Assembly: GCA_030220185.1 (NCBI GenBank)
Contig: JASPKZ010000424.1
Location: 124,001 to 188,000, forward strand
Direction of reading: 5' to 3'
Source: Diploptera punctata
Lineage: Eukaryota > Arthropoda > Insecta > Blattodea > Blaberidae
Length of the DNA stretch: 64,000 nt
Numbering within the stretch: the stretch's first letter is position 1; every line of letters begins with the position of its first letter. Shown here piece after piece: positions 19,495 to 29,299 of this stretch. Under the pieces are notes generated by a model. It ran no database searches, was not told the DNA's origin, and saw only the letters and a program-made list of their open reading frames with translations. Both the position numbers and the translations under genes were made by a program.

Positions 19495-20040
19495 AATAAA
19501 TTCAGATATTTGGGACCATTATTAGAGTCAAAAGGATCAAGCAGTTCTGAGATAAACAAAATAGTAAGTCAAGGCAGGAAAATATTGAAATGTTAAATTC
19601 GGAGCTGCGGAATAGAAACATTCTGAACAAAACTAAAAATATTATTTATAGTGCATTGGTGGAGAGTATACTAGTGTATTGTGCGGAAACTTGGGCATTA
19701 AGCAGAGAGCAAGCACATAAACTATTGGTGACAGAGATGGACTTTTGGAGGAGGGCTTCTAGAAATTCAAAAAGAGACAAAATTACAAATATCAAAATCA
19801 GAGAAATAATGGATGTTACACAAATTATTGAAGAATGAAATCTAAAATTGTTTGTACACGTAAAAAGGATGTAGATGACAGGATACCTAAGATTATATTA
19901 AATTTTGAAGCGTAAGGATTCAAAAGAAAGGACAGTGGGTTCAAGGAGTGCATAGGAGTATGGTGTTGAGAGGATTGACAGAGAGTGATGAAGAGAATAG
20001 GGATGTATGGAGGAGTAAAATTTACAATAGATTGCAGGAA
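19495..20040 (+). pseudogene. LINE C-terminal fragment
   Basis: Translation with breaks: 'FRYLGPLLESKGSSSSEI', 'VSQGRKILKMLNSELRN', then 'YSALVESILVYCAETWALSR' and 'EMDFWRRASRNSKRDK'. This is the RT-thumb to C-terminal region of a LINE distinct from LINE-A (YCAETWAL in place of YGCETWTL). The end near 20040 is degraded. Confidence 0.75.
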
Positions 20041-20639
20041 AACTACTGTATTGTAGAGAAATTCCTAATAAAAAATTAATGTATTAATTAAAACGTATAT
20101 GATATACCCAGTTACGTTGAGAGAAAACAAAACTTTTTGAGTTTCTCTTTTGATTGTCACCAATTTCATTTAGATACGATTATCCAAAGCGACGTAGTAG
20201 TAGTTTAAAGTATGATACTATATTTGTGGACACGGTATACATTAAACTTCCTTATAGAGGATTTGGATATCTGCCAAGTAGGATCGAGAAGATTTGTACA
20301 AACGAGTTATAAAATATTTTCATGTGCATTACCTGAATAGCTACATTCCTTCGGAATTCGCTAAAAGGTTGCTTCAGGAGCTCATTTTCAAAAATTCCCT
20401 TTCCACATTGTACCAAAACTATATTTTTTTGTATCCAAATTCTTCTTACATTACTCTTTGAACAAATGTCAACATTTGCCTTCAAAACATCCTTCAAATC
20501 CCCGCAAATGTGCATTACGACCGGTCAATTTAATTAATAATGCGCTAAATCCTATAAAAAGTTAGAAAATGTGCATGCATTTATGATCTAAAATGTTTAA
20601 ATATGACCCAAAAAAGACAAAAAAAACCTTACAATTTAA
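20041..20639. other. Unassigned; one ORF without known domain
   Basis: An 87-codon minus-strand ORF at 20252-20515 has no signal peptide and no motif I recognise. The rest is AT-rich. No family link seen within this window. Confidence 0.3.
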
Positions 20640-20734
20640 TGAATCTACGAGTAATGGCAACACTGCTGTAAATCAGCGATCTAGTGGTGTAATTGTAATC
20701 TTGTAGTACATTATTGAGCTATACACACTACTAG

Positions 20735-20977
20735 ATCACAAAAAATGACATCTTAGAAGAATTACACATGGAATCTTTAGAAAACAACATTTCTGATTAT
20801 AAGTCAAGATGGATACAACATGTTCATCGAATGGAAGATGACAGAATACCCAAAGAAATGTTAAGATATCAACCTGCAGGAAGAAGAAGACCAGGACGTC
20901 CACTCAAAAGACTTTTGGGTGGTGTTTCTCTTGAGGCCGAAACAGGTCAACAAATGGCCTAAATTCGTGAATGTACT

Positions 20978-20978
<1 letters not shown>
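20735..20978 (+). pseudogene. LINE C-terminal fragment
   Basis: Open translation of about 64 codons: 'SRWIQHVHRMEDDRIPKEML', then 'AGRRRPGRPLKRLLGG' and 'EAETGQQMA', stop. This is the final domain of a LINE with the HxxRM...GRPxKR pattern. It ends in an (ATG)n tail and is inserted in a W element. Confidence 0.8.

Positions 20979-21017
<39 letters not shown>
20979..21017. repeat. (ATG)n microsatellite
   Basis: ATG/GAT trinucleotide run acting as the 3' tail of the LINE fragment. It produces a poly-His shadow ORF on the minus strand. Confidence 0.95.
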
Positions 21018-21019
<2 letters not shown>

Positions 21020-21090
21020 GTTGTATAAATATGTAATGTTGAAAGTCTCAAAATAGCAGTATTTTGTGAATACATTCACTGCTTTTCACC

Positions 21091-21600
21091 CCCGTATTCG
21101 GCCTTAGTTTATGTTGTACTGTAAACAAAGTCACAAAAAGTATCCTTCCTCAGGCATCTGTGATTGGTGGAGCGATGATACTATACTACGCGCCATCTGA
21201 TGTTTAATGTATTCAACACGAGCTGCCATGTTGGAATAACTGAATTTCTCTGTTCGTCAACTGACATGCGCGAAATGGTGTTATATTTAAAGTTATATAA
21301 ATTTATACTTACTATTGTCATTTTTTCATATGTAATATTGTACTTTATTGCTATTTTTGCGATAATTTTGTTCATACATAATAGTTATATTATATAAAAT
21401 GTAGATTGATCAGGGAACTATGTTTTCATCTACGCCGCTGGACAACGATGCCATTAGGTTCATGTGGCCAATGAAATCACACTTAACCATGTGCTTCTGT
21501 TTACATTACAACATAAACTAAGGCTGAAACCATTTATAGTAAGTAATACCGCCAGAAAGTGTCGTTTACCCACTACACGCACGCAAAGAATCACAACACA
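21091..21600. other. Unassigned stretch
   Basis: No repeat family recognised. The + strand ORF starting at 21464 only becomes meaningful after about 21640, where a transposase relic begins. Confidence 0.35.
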
Positions 21601-21639
21601 CATTCAACTCTCCCGTATTTTTGGCTCTAAAGACCCTGC

Positions 21640-21850
21640 ACGTTTTCCCGACTTCACCCCTCCATACTATGTGCGGCATAACATTAAATCCGTGATTTAC
21701 GTGGGCCAGGGGTATCCGATGAAGACCTACTGGCGCGGGTTATGGCAGCGGCAGATGTTACAAGAACAAAGATTGGTGATCGTGTGTACCAGAACATGGT
21801 ATGGAGGTACCGTATCTGTACTAATAAAATTCATTGTTAAAACCGTTGAT
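21640..21850 (+). pseudogene. Tc1/mariner-superfamily transposase, C-terminal relic
   Basis: Reading with one frameshift gives 'FPDFTPPYYVRHNIKSVIYV', then 'AADVTRTKIGDRVYQNMVW' and 'RYRICTNKIH'. This corresponds to the 'SPDLTPxDFFLWGxxKxxVY' region and C-terminal helices of DDE_3-type transposases. The D is kept but the LWG core is altered. The rest of the transposon's 3' side probably continues, interrupted by foldbacks V and U, to its end near 23048. Confidence 0.65.
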
Positions 21851-21862
21851 GTGGAGAGTCAT

Positions 21863-22560
21863 AAAATAAAATAAGTTAAATTTACCTTCTTAGGTAAGAT
21901 CCGTCGTCCTCAACTTATAAAATATGTATCATTTATGCCTGTAGGCCTTTCAGAATATCCATTCCATCTTCTGCAGGTCCCTCTTCGCTACAACATACAG
22001 TATGATGGTCGATGCTGTTGTCACGACAACACCACATTAGGACCAGCAGCATCAAACATCATACTGGATGTTGTAGCGAAGAGGGACCTGCTGAAGATGG
22101 AACGGACGTTCTGAAAGGCCTACAGGCATAAAGAATACATATTTTATAAGTTGAAGACGACGGATCTTACCTCCGATTGAGGGTCTTTCCACTTTTCAGC
22201 GGTTGCCCTTTTACCAGCCGGCTGCTGGCCCTTCACATCCACATGTGCCAATCACAGAGGTAGATGATCAACAGCCAGTGTAGGGGTGACATGTGGTTAG
22301 CATGTCGAGTCCCCCAGCCGTTATAGCTGGTTCCCCAACCTGGAGCCGCTACTTATTGTAGCTACCCAATTGCCTCACGATGCTGGGTGGGCACCGGTCC
22401 CATACTGGCCCAAATACCATGAGAAAATTTCTTCCCCCATGGAGACTCGAACCAGCGCAAGTCCCGTAGCTCTGCGCCAAGGCTTCCTACCTTAACCGCT
22501 CGGCTACGGCGCGGGACGGGGATCTTACCTAAGAAGGTATATTTTAACTTATTTTATTTT
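21863..22560. mobile_element. Foldback element V, right arm split by SINE-4
   Basis: The left arm, about 21863-22007, contains TTACCTTCTTAGGTAAGATC, GCCTGTAGGCCTTTCAGAA and GGTCCCTCTTCGCTACAAC. The right arm, from about 22057, is its near-perfect complement (GTTGTAGCGAAGAGGGACC, CTGAAAGGCCTACAGGC, GATCTTACCT). The arm breaks at 22172 and finishes at 22531-22560. Each arm is about 145 bp with a loop of about 50 bp that itself has short pairing. No ORF. Confidence 0.85.
22173..22519 (-). mobile_element. SINE-4, antisense, with 11-bp TSD
   Basis: The reverse complement starts TCCCGCGCCGTAGCCGAGCG and contains GGTTAAGGTAGG and CTGGTTCGAGTCTCC, a Ser/Leu-like tRNA head. The body has CATGGGGGAAGAAATTTTC and GTGCCCACCCAGC. 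It is flanked by GGATCTTACCT at 22162-22172 and 22520-22530. A partial relative is at 58165-58306. Confidence 0.85.
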
Positions 22561-22648
22561 ATATCGTATCTGTGTTGACATCGGTGGTCGTCACATCGAA
22601 CCTTCCTGACGACAAACAGCAAGCGTCAGAGAGAGAGAGCAACGTATG

Positions 22649-22914
22649 ATCCCTGCTTGGTTTGTCTTCCGAGCTAAATGGCAGTGATCCGGTTTTCTCG
22701 AAAGTCGACGTTTCGTCTTTTGCTGCGGTTGACCTTATCAGGAGATTATGCACGCTCTCCGTGAACTCATCAGCCTGCAACCGACTGTTGAAGAGTTCAC
22801 AGAGAGCAAGCAGAATCTCCTGATGAGGTCTACCGCAGCAGTAGACGTAACGTCGAGTTTCGAGAAAAACGGACCACGACCATTTAGCCCGGAAGACGAA
22901 CCAAAGCACGGATC
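22649..22914. mobile_element. Foldback element U
   Basis: Left arm: GATCCCTGCTTGGTTTGTC, TTTTCTCGAAAGTCGACG, CAGGAGATT. Right arm: AATCTCCTGATGAGG, CGTCGAGTTTCGAGAAAAAC, GACGAACCAAAGCACGGATC. Arms are about 120 bp with scattered mismatches, centre near 22782. The right side is followed by GCCGGCCGTGAAAGCCTAC, a motif also found right of foldback T. Confidence 0.75.
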
Positions 22915-22929
22915 AAGACGCCGGCCGTG

Positions 22930-23048
22930 AAAGCCTACAATTATACAGAGCCACGAATGCTGTGGTATTTTGCGTGTAGCGGGAAAACGGTTCCTATGCA
23001 AAACTTCTATCTTGGTCCCCACTATATGTCCTCAAAGTCTGAAATTGG
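22930..23048 (+). mobile_element. Transposon 3' terminus
   Basis: The sequence ends AGTTACACCCTGTATA, the complement of the common TATACAGGGTGTAACT end of insect Tc1/mariner-type transposons. It probably belongs to the transposase relic at 21640-21850, with foldbacks V and U between them. Confidence 0.5.
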
Positions 23049-23059
23049 AATTTAGTTAC

Positions 23060-23380
23060 ACCCTGTATAAAAATGTTATCTGTTTATGTTTGTGCTCGCA
23101 AAACTCGAAAACTAGTCGGTCAATCGACTTGAAAATTTGTACATACAGGTTTTCAGGTACGGCGAGTGTTTTAGTTGCTATATATTATCTTCTAAAACCA
23201 TTAGATATAGGAGTTCATCTGAAACAAACATTTAAGAAGCCTCTAGCAGACGCAATTTTCGATGTAGGTATTATAAAAAAAGATCAGCGAAATGGGACTA
23301 TTAGAAGTGGAGCTTTGTCTGAAATACGAAACTAAAAATCGACTCTAGCAACTGCCATGTTTGGTTCGTCGCAATGTATA
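23060..23380 (-). mobile_element. F repeat, antisense
   Basis: The complement order is as in other F copies: GTTTGTGCTCGCAAAACTCG, GACTTGAAAATTTGTACATA, CAGGTACGGCGAGTG, AACCATTAGATATAGGAG, and finally AACTGCCATGTTTGGTTC. The opposite end with TAATACCCGG is missing. Confidence 0.7.
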
Positions 23381-23382
23381 GC

Positions 23383-24316
23383 AACTAACTAACTCACTGG
23401 CAGTATCGAACCCGTAGGTTCATCGCCGCGCGGACATAAGTTCTCCATACATTCGTATCCTGAGCTAATGTTTTCAATCATTCTATGTATAATCTACTTC
23501 CCTCAAATCATAGTTAATGTTATTCTCCCATCTCATTCTTGGTCTACCAACTGGGCGTTTTCCCTCTGGTTTTCCTACAAGAAGCTTCCATACACATCTT
23601 TCATTCCCCATTCGTGCCTCATTGCCTGCCCATCGCAGTCTACGAGACTTAACTGTTCTTATTATTCTGGGTTCCTATAAATACCATGCAGTTCACCGTT
23701 ATTTAGTTTTCTCCATTCGCCTGTCTGATCATCTCTCTTTGGTCCAAAAAATGTCCTACAAACTTTATTCTCAAATACTCGTAATCTCCTTTCCTCCCTT
23801 AAAGTAAGAGTCCATGTTTCGCATCCATATAATATAACTGGTAGAATAACAGTTTTATATATTTTCAGTTTAACGATTTTTGAAAGGAATTGGGACGTCA
23901 AGAGTCCCTGTAATGCATAACAGCACGCATTTCCAGAATTGAGCCTATGTTTAATTTCTTTCTACATCACATTCCTATTTGTGACTATTGTTCCCAGGTA
24001 TTTGAATTCAGCCACTTCCTCAAAATTTCCCTCATTTGTCGTTAGCTGTCCATTACCATTATATAATGTAGTTATACGTGTGAACATATATTTTAGTTTT
24101 ATTGATATTTACTTCCAGTCCAAATGTCTTAGTTTTGCTCAATAGTGTGTGTGCGTACTGGCCTTTAGCATCTCCTCGCTATCGCCCAGCAATACTACAT
24201 CATCAGCATAAACTAACAGCTTATTAATACCATTGAGTTGTAAGCCTTCTTCATCTTCTAAAGATTTAATTACATGCTCTAGTACAATATTAAATAGTAG
24301 AGGAGATAGTGCATCA
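23383..24316 (-). mobile_element. LINE-A fragment with RT active-site box, antisense
   Basis: From the 3' end (TAACTAACTCACTGGCAGTA) it reads back through the C-terminal domain; a 79-codon frame at 23662-23901 gives 'YGCETWTLTLREERRLRVFE'. It continues into the reverse transcriptase, where the complement at about 24200 encodes 'VYADDVVLL', the catalytic YADD box. It stops at AGTAGAGGAGATAGTGCATC and joins an E fragment. Confidence 0.85.
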
Positions 24317-24774
24317 TAAAATTTAATTAACCCTTAATTTTCTCTTTACTTATTCAACTATAAATAAAAACACATATTTAATTTAATATTTAGGCGTAGG
24401 AATGCACGCCGGGTGTTAGCTAGTTGTTTATAAATTGGCAATAAATTGTTTGTACTAAACACTCTCTGGAGTAAGTGTTGATCTATAGAGATGAAAACTA
24501 GACCGACAGAAACAATTTAAAGAAATAATATTAAATAATAGAGGAGATAGTGCATCTCCATAAAATTTAATTAACCCATAATTTTCTCTTTACTTGTTCA
24601 ACTATAAATAAAAACACATATTTAATTTAATATTTAGGCGTAGCAGGGCACGACGGGTATTAGCTAGTTGTTTATAAATTGGCAAAACCACCTTGTACTA
24701 AACACTCTCTGGAGTAAGTGTTGATCTATAGAGATGAAAACTAGACCGACAGAAACAATTTAAAGAGATAATTA
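24290..24774. repeat. 241-bp direct tandem duplication
   Basis: Two copies in head-to-tail order, 24290-24530 and 24531-24774. Each starts TTAAATARTAGAGGAGATAG and ends AACAATTTAAAGARATAAT. Each contains an antisense E start (CGGGTRTTAGCTAGTTG) and the block CTGGAGTAAGTGTTGATC. Copies differ by a few substitutions and a 4-bp indel (TCTC), so the event is fairly old. The unit spans the LINE-A/E junction. Confidence 0.85.
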
Positions 24775-25011
24775 AATTCAGTTGTATATCACTGCAAGGT
24801 AACATAAATGACTTTAGAGGAAGTTCAAAGGTGAGAACTATAAGGTAGATCAAGGATAACAACATCACATATGTTGGACATAAAAAATACAAAGCTATTA
24901 TTATGAAACACACGCACTCCCATTATTTCAAATAACACAATGTATCTAAAGTACGAAATATATGAAAATGGGTCACATACGAAACTCTAGGTTGGACTTT
25001 AACACATACTA

Positions 25012-25534
25012 GGGCATTCGATAAGTAATGACAACACTGTTGTAAATCAGCTATCCTAGTGGTGATCATTGTAATCTTGTAGTATGTTGTTGAGCTGTCT
25101 TTGTTGTATAAATCTGTAATGTTGAGAGTCTCGAATAACAATATTTTGTGAATACATTCACTGCTTCTAACATGTAGTAAGTAATACCGTCCTACCAAGA
25201 TGTTCAGTAGAATTTGTTTAGAAGTTGGAATTGGGAAGTACTCGAACATCCACCAAATTCACCAGATAGAAGCCCTTGTGAGACTTTAACTTACTCTCAA
25301 AGAACCTCTATGAGACATTCGATTACGATCAAGAGTTGATAACCAGAAAGCTCTACATCGATCAATAAAAGAGAACCAGAAATGGTGCTGCAGATGGAGT
25401 GCATGTAATCCAAAGATTTGGCAACGTAGAGTTGATTGGCAAGAAACTATAAATGAAGTTCACAATGTTAGAAGTAAGCTAAATAATTTGTTTTGTGATG
25501 TTACAGCAGTGTTGACATTACTTATCGAATGTTA
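25012..25534. mobile_element. W element, mariner-like MITE, complete
   Basis: The left end is GCATTCGATAAGTAATGACA then ACACTGTTGTAA. The right end is the complement of CATTCGATAAGTAATGTCAA then CACTGCTGTAA. The TIRs are about 30 bp and nearly perfect. TA flanks both sides. The interior, 0.46 kb, has no intact transposase. Ends of this kind are typical of mariner-family elements. A truncated copy is at 20640-21090. Confidence 0.75.
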
Positions 25535-25724
25535 TAGTAAAATAAAAATACGCTGAGAACGAAATTGGTCGTATGTGATATAGAGCCTTATGTTAACGAT
25601 ACATAAAAAAATCTGTCAGGCAGGAACTGCATAAATCAAGCGAATTCATGAACAAGTCGAATATATAGCCCGATTCTGCTAGTTTACGTAATATAATTTA
25701 TCATATTTATACTATTATTATCAT
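25535..25724. other. Unassigned
   Basis: AT-rich; includes CATAAATCAAGCGAATTC near 25630, related to the short motif at 2915 and 17115. Confidence 0.35.
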
Positions 25725-26378
25725 AAGTAATGCCACGAGTGATTTCCAAATTATCGATACATTCACGACTCACAAAGTAACTCGTGAATTAATCTAGAGC
25801 ATATGGAAATCAAGAGTGGCATTTGTTAGGACAAATTTACGAATAAAATTAAGCTGTTTACTCACAAATCATTATTTAAATATAGTTATTTTAAAGTATG
25901 TATATATTTAATATAAACGGCGATAAATGTTTGGTTATGTTTCATATGATCATCACTGCAACTTGATATTATTTATTGCCAAATAGGATCGCAATATAGT
26001 AAGAATGCACCCTAGTGCAGAAAAAATTAAACACGTCAAACTGTATATTATAACCAACATTATAGCCTATTAATTCATTTTTTTAGGAAACAACTCAGTA
26101 AAATCAGTATTTAAAAACACAATTATTCAACACAATTATCAAAAGTGTAGGTCGAAGGAATCTGTTCATTATTTGCTATGTTTAATATATTTGTTAGAGA
26201 GTCAGTCACTGCAAAATAATGCTCTCACATGTTCAGAATATTAAAAATGAGTTTTCTTTATTTTGGTAATCAAAATTCGATAATTATCGAGGTGAAACAT
26301 GACTATGATTGGTTGTAAAAGAAAATTTATTGAAATGTGATCGGTCATTGACTCCCATTTGGGGCATGTGTTAAATAG
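25725..26378 (-). mobile_element. HP element copy 1
   Basis: On the minus strand it starts CTATTTAACACATGCCCC and ends GGCATTACTT, bordered by ATGA on both sides. Next to the ATTACTT end is a hairpin: GCCACGAGTGATTTCC, CAAATTATCGAT and AATTCACGA on one arm, and complementary TCGTGAATT, ATGGAAATCAAGAGTGGC on the other. It is non-coding and AT-rich. The other end has CCCATTTGGGG and two CAAT-like GATTGGT motifs. Confidence 0.8.
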
Positions 26379-26390
26379 TCATTAATATAT

Positions 26391-26757
26391 TTTTTTATTC
26401 AGTGCCATCACATTGTCGTAATTCCGGATATTAACTCCGGCATTGCGTTTTATACTTCTGAAGTTGGGGCGTCTAAAAGCGGAGTTACGCTGCCCCGATG
26501 ATATATAAGTGATGATGATGGTAATGATGCACCAAGAGAGACCTTAATCCTAAATTTAATGAATATGTTAATGATGATAATGATGGTCAGATGATGTTCG
26601 GGGACCGTTTGGGGCTTGAAGTTTCCTGACATTTATCTTACAGGTGACGAAAAACTCCGAAAAAACCTATCACCCAGGAAACTTGTCATGACCGGGGATC
26701 GAACCCGAGCCCGCTGCGTCACAAGGAGCAGGCTACCCCGAGATCACAGCGGTGGAC
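26391..26757 (-). mobile_element. SINE-2 (same head as SINE-1, different tail), antisense
   Basis: Complement of tail 2 (GCCATCACATTGTCG, CTTCTGAAGTTGGGGCG, CTGCCCCGATGATATA, CTTAATCCTAAATTTAATG), then the central block shared with SINE-1 (GACATTTATCTTACAGGTG) and the tRNA head. It ends ACAGCGGTGGAC. It lies directly beside HP copy 1. Confidence 0.85.
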
Positions 26758-26799
26758 TTATAATGTACAGATAATCTATACTGTTAAATGTGTATTTGT

Positions 26800-26860
26800 G
26801 TTGGTTGAGTGGAAGAGGTCTTATGGCCTAACTCTGCCAGAATAAATAAAACATTATTAT
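26800..26860 (-). repeat. Short 'GAGTTAAGGCC' repeat, antisense
   Basis: The complement of the block seen at 4396-4480: GGTTGAGTGGAAGAGG, CTTATGGCCTAACTC, TGCCAGAATAAATAAA. Confidence 0.55.
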
Positions 26861-26885
26861 TGTTATTATTATATTATTATTATTT

Positions 26886-27285
26886 TATATAATATCGAAA
26901 CCTCGTTGTACGTTGCTACGCTTAAATAAATGGAATATTAAAGGTAACACTATGACGAGCCAAACATGGCGGTTGCTAGTCAATTTTTAATTTCAGACTT
27001 TAGGTAAACCTCCACTTCTAATTGTCGGATTTTCGCTGATTTTTGGAAAATACCTACCTCGGCTTATTTAATAGGATATGCTGAGTTTCGTTATGAAACA
27101 TTGAAAATTGCGACCATTAGAACGATTTTTGAAATTTTCGCTTCAGGTGAACTCCTACGCCTAATCGTTTGATAGCGACTGAAACACTCTATATCTGAAA
27201 ACATGTACTGTATGTACAAATCTTCAAGTCAATAGGCAGACTACTTTTCAAGTTTTGCTAGCACAAACATTCGCACACTGAATAT
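26886..27285 (+). mobile_element. F repeat, nearly complete
   Basis: It begins with a worn family start (ACCTCGTTGTACGTTGCTAC). It continues with GAGCCAAACATGGCGG, CTTTAGGTAAACCTCC, GAGTTTCGTTATGAAACATT, GAACTCCTACGCCTAATCG, and ends AAGTTTTGCTAGCACAAACA. This is the most complete F copy on the + strand. Confidence 0.7.
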
Positions 27286-27607
27286 AATGAAAGAATGAAT
27301 GAATGAATGAACGGAATTTATTGCATTTCTTCAAAAGAAAGGAGTTACATATGTATTTACATTGCACATGGGCCTACTTGGCCGTACGTGCATTATTTTT
27401 CCATGAACAAAAGAAAAATAAATAAAAATACTCATAATATAAACAAATCTCTACATGGCTACACACGTGTATCAAAACAATGAATACATATAAATACAAT
27501 CTATGTCTACAACTACATACATATTAATGCACATCTACACTCATCCATGAAAAAACTATATATATATATATATATGGTATGGATGACATATGTATGTATG
27601 TATATAT
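27286..27607. other. Unassigned; short tandem repeats
   Basis: A (GAAT)n run at 27293-27311, then TTTATTGCATTTCTTC and TACTTGGCCGTACGTGC with no second copy in the window, then (TA)n up to the SINE. Confidence 0.4.
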
Positions 27608-27937
27608 CCATCCATAGTAATTCTGCCCGGGGGCAGGTCTTTCACTGCAATCATAGCATTTTCATGCTATGCTTTGCAGCTTTACTAGGGAATTATAGGT
27701 GTGGTAGCTTCCCGTTGCTTTTCACACCGGTGAAGGATGGTGATGATAATGATAAGGATGATGATGATGGCCGGATGATTTTCGGAGACCGTTGGGCCCT
27801 AAGCTTTCTGACATTTGTCTTACAGGTGAGGAAAAACCCCGAAAAAACCTCACCCAGGAAGCTTGTCCCGACCGGGGATCGAACCCGGGCTCGCTGCGTG
27901 ACAAGGCAGCACGCTACCTCGAGACCACAGCGGTGGA
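27608..27937 (-). mobile_element. SINE-1, antisense, full length
   Basis: Complement of tail 1, central block and tRNA head, ending ACAGCGGTGGA between (TA)n runs. The 152-codon and 60-codon ORFs here are SINE shadows. Confidence 0.9.
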
Positions 27938-28031
27938 ATATATATATAATAAACTACATTATAGATTTTGTGGATGCAAGTAAGATTCGCTGTTCCAATA
28001 ATTGAGTTCACCCCCTAAATTTGTTAAATAA

Positions 28032-28271
28032 TTGAGGGGTCTAGTGAGAGAGGGAGCTATGCCATTTCGAAAAGAAATGGAAATAAATTGGGTTTTATAA
28101 AGCATTATACGACGAAAATATTTTTACAATAAAGGGGTAACTTTTTTCTTCTTTAACTTACTGTTATGTAAATAATGCAAAAGGAAAAATGTAAATTTTA
28201 ATATGAATATCACTGATTATTTCCATGTCTTCTCAAAGTGGCATAGCTCCCTCTCTCAGTAGACCTCTCAA
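28032..28271. mobile_element. S element, short MITE-like inverted repeat
   Basis: Left arm 28032-28087: TTGAGGGGTCTAGTGAGAG, AGGGAGCTATGCCATTTCG, GAAATGGAAATAA. Right arm 28217-28271 is its complement with few changes (CATAGCTCCCTCTCTCAG, TAGACCTCTCAA). Arms are about 55 bp, total about 240 bp, with a TTTATAAAGCATTATACGAC interior. Only copy in the window. Confidence 0.75.
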
Positions 28272-29299
28272 TCGTGTGATAACACATCTCTACAAAAAGA
28301 ATTGTTTTGTTGCCCTAGATATCTCTGCGAATTTCTATGTTTTCAAGTGCACAGTTTACGAATATATTCATGAAAGTGCTGAATGTGATCTAAAAAATTA
28401 TAGAAGAAAATTTTATAAAAGGCGGTTTCACTGAAGTATAACATGGGTTTTCGACATTTTTCTTTCTATTTACGTCGGTGTATACTAATTTTAAAAAAAA
28501 TGACATTATGAATATATGTTTTTTTCATGTTTTCCAATTTTTTTAGTGTAAAATTAAAATAAAGATTTTAAAAAAAGAGCAAATCTTCCAAAATCATTGA
28601 TAGTTTCATGAATTGTGAGCATAAATATATCCGAAATTAATCTTATATCAAGGGCAACAAAACCACTGTTGACCAGCGTAATTATACGTTCCATAATGGT
28701 ATTTTTATTCTTTTTCATAAATCGGGCATCTACTTTCTTGGCAAAGTTATAAATGACTCTATTTAACTTAATTGTTTATTTAAAATTGAATAATTAATAA
28801 ATCAACATCATATTAAAAGGACACGTTTACTAAAAAGAATTGTTCCATAAGAGCAATACTATTTTCTAGACGTGAAAATACCTATACAATCTTCAGATTT
28901 TCGGTAATTTTTACAAGAGAGTAAAGTAGGCAATAAAATGAGAGAGTGTGGAATAAAAACTGTAACAAATCAAAATATATGCAGAACACGAGCGTAACAC
29001 GTTCATTAACGAAATACTCCAGTGACCTAATTCCCAAGCAACAGAAAGTAAAGAACACTTTGTTTCCAAATAGAGCATAATATAGCCCACTCTCGTTACT
29101 TCAACAAACAGACCACTGTCTCGCTATTTTATGCTCAATTTACATTATTAACATGGCTTAGCAAATAAAACGACATACATCCACATTTAAATCATTATAT
29201 GATAATGCCATCAGGTGGTAGTGCTACGATTTTGTTGGTTATCGAACTCGACCGCATTTTATTGAATTGATCGATATATGCCAAGTTCCAACACGCACA
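28272..29299. other. Unassigned AT-rich kilobase
   Basis: No repeat family or coding signal recognised. The small + strand ORF at 28225-28434 overlaps the right arm of the S element and has no domain. This is one of the longest stretches without an assignment. Confidence 0.4.

Larger units (their letters stand above)
20640..21090 (+). mobile_element. W element, truncated copy split by a LINE end
   Basis: Left part GTAATGGCAACACTGCTGT to AGCTATAC, and right part TTGTATAAATATGTAATGTTG to TTCACTGC, match the continuous W element at 25012-25534. Between them is a LINE C-terminus with an (ATG)n tail. The far half of W is missing. Confidence 0.6.

Noticed and set aside
20861..21079. ORF with a long histidine run (minus strand)
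   Set aside because: It is the reverse reading of the (ATG)n tail of a LINE fragment.
21464..21874. 136-codon ORF as an intact gene
   Set aside because: Only its second half matters, as a transposase C-terminus that switches frame; the first part is chance.
27547..28005. 152-codon + strand ORF
   Set aside because: It crosses a (TA)n run and a full antisense SINE-1 with no codon signature of its own.
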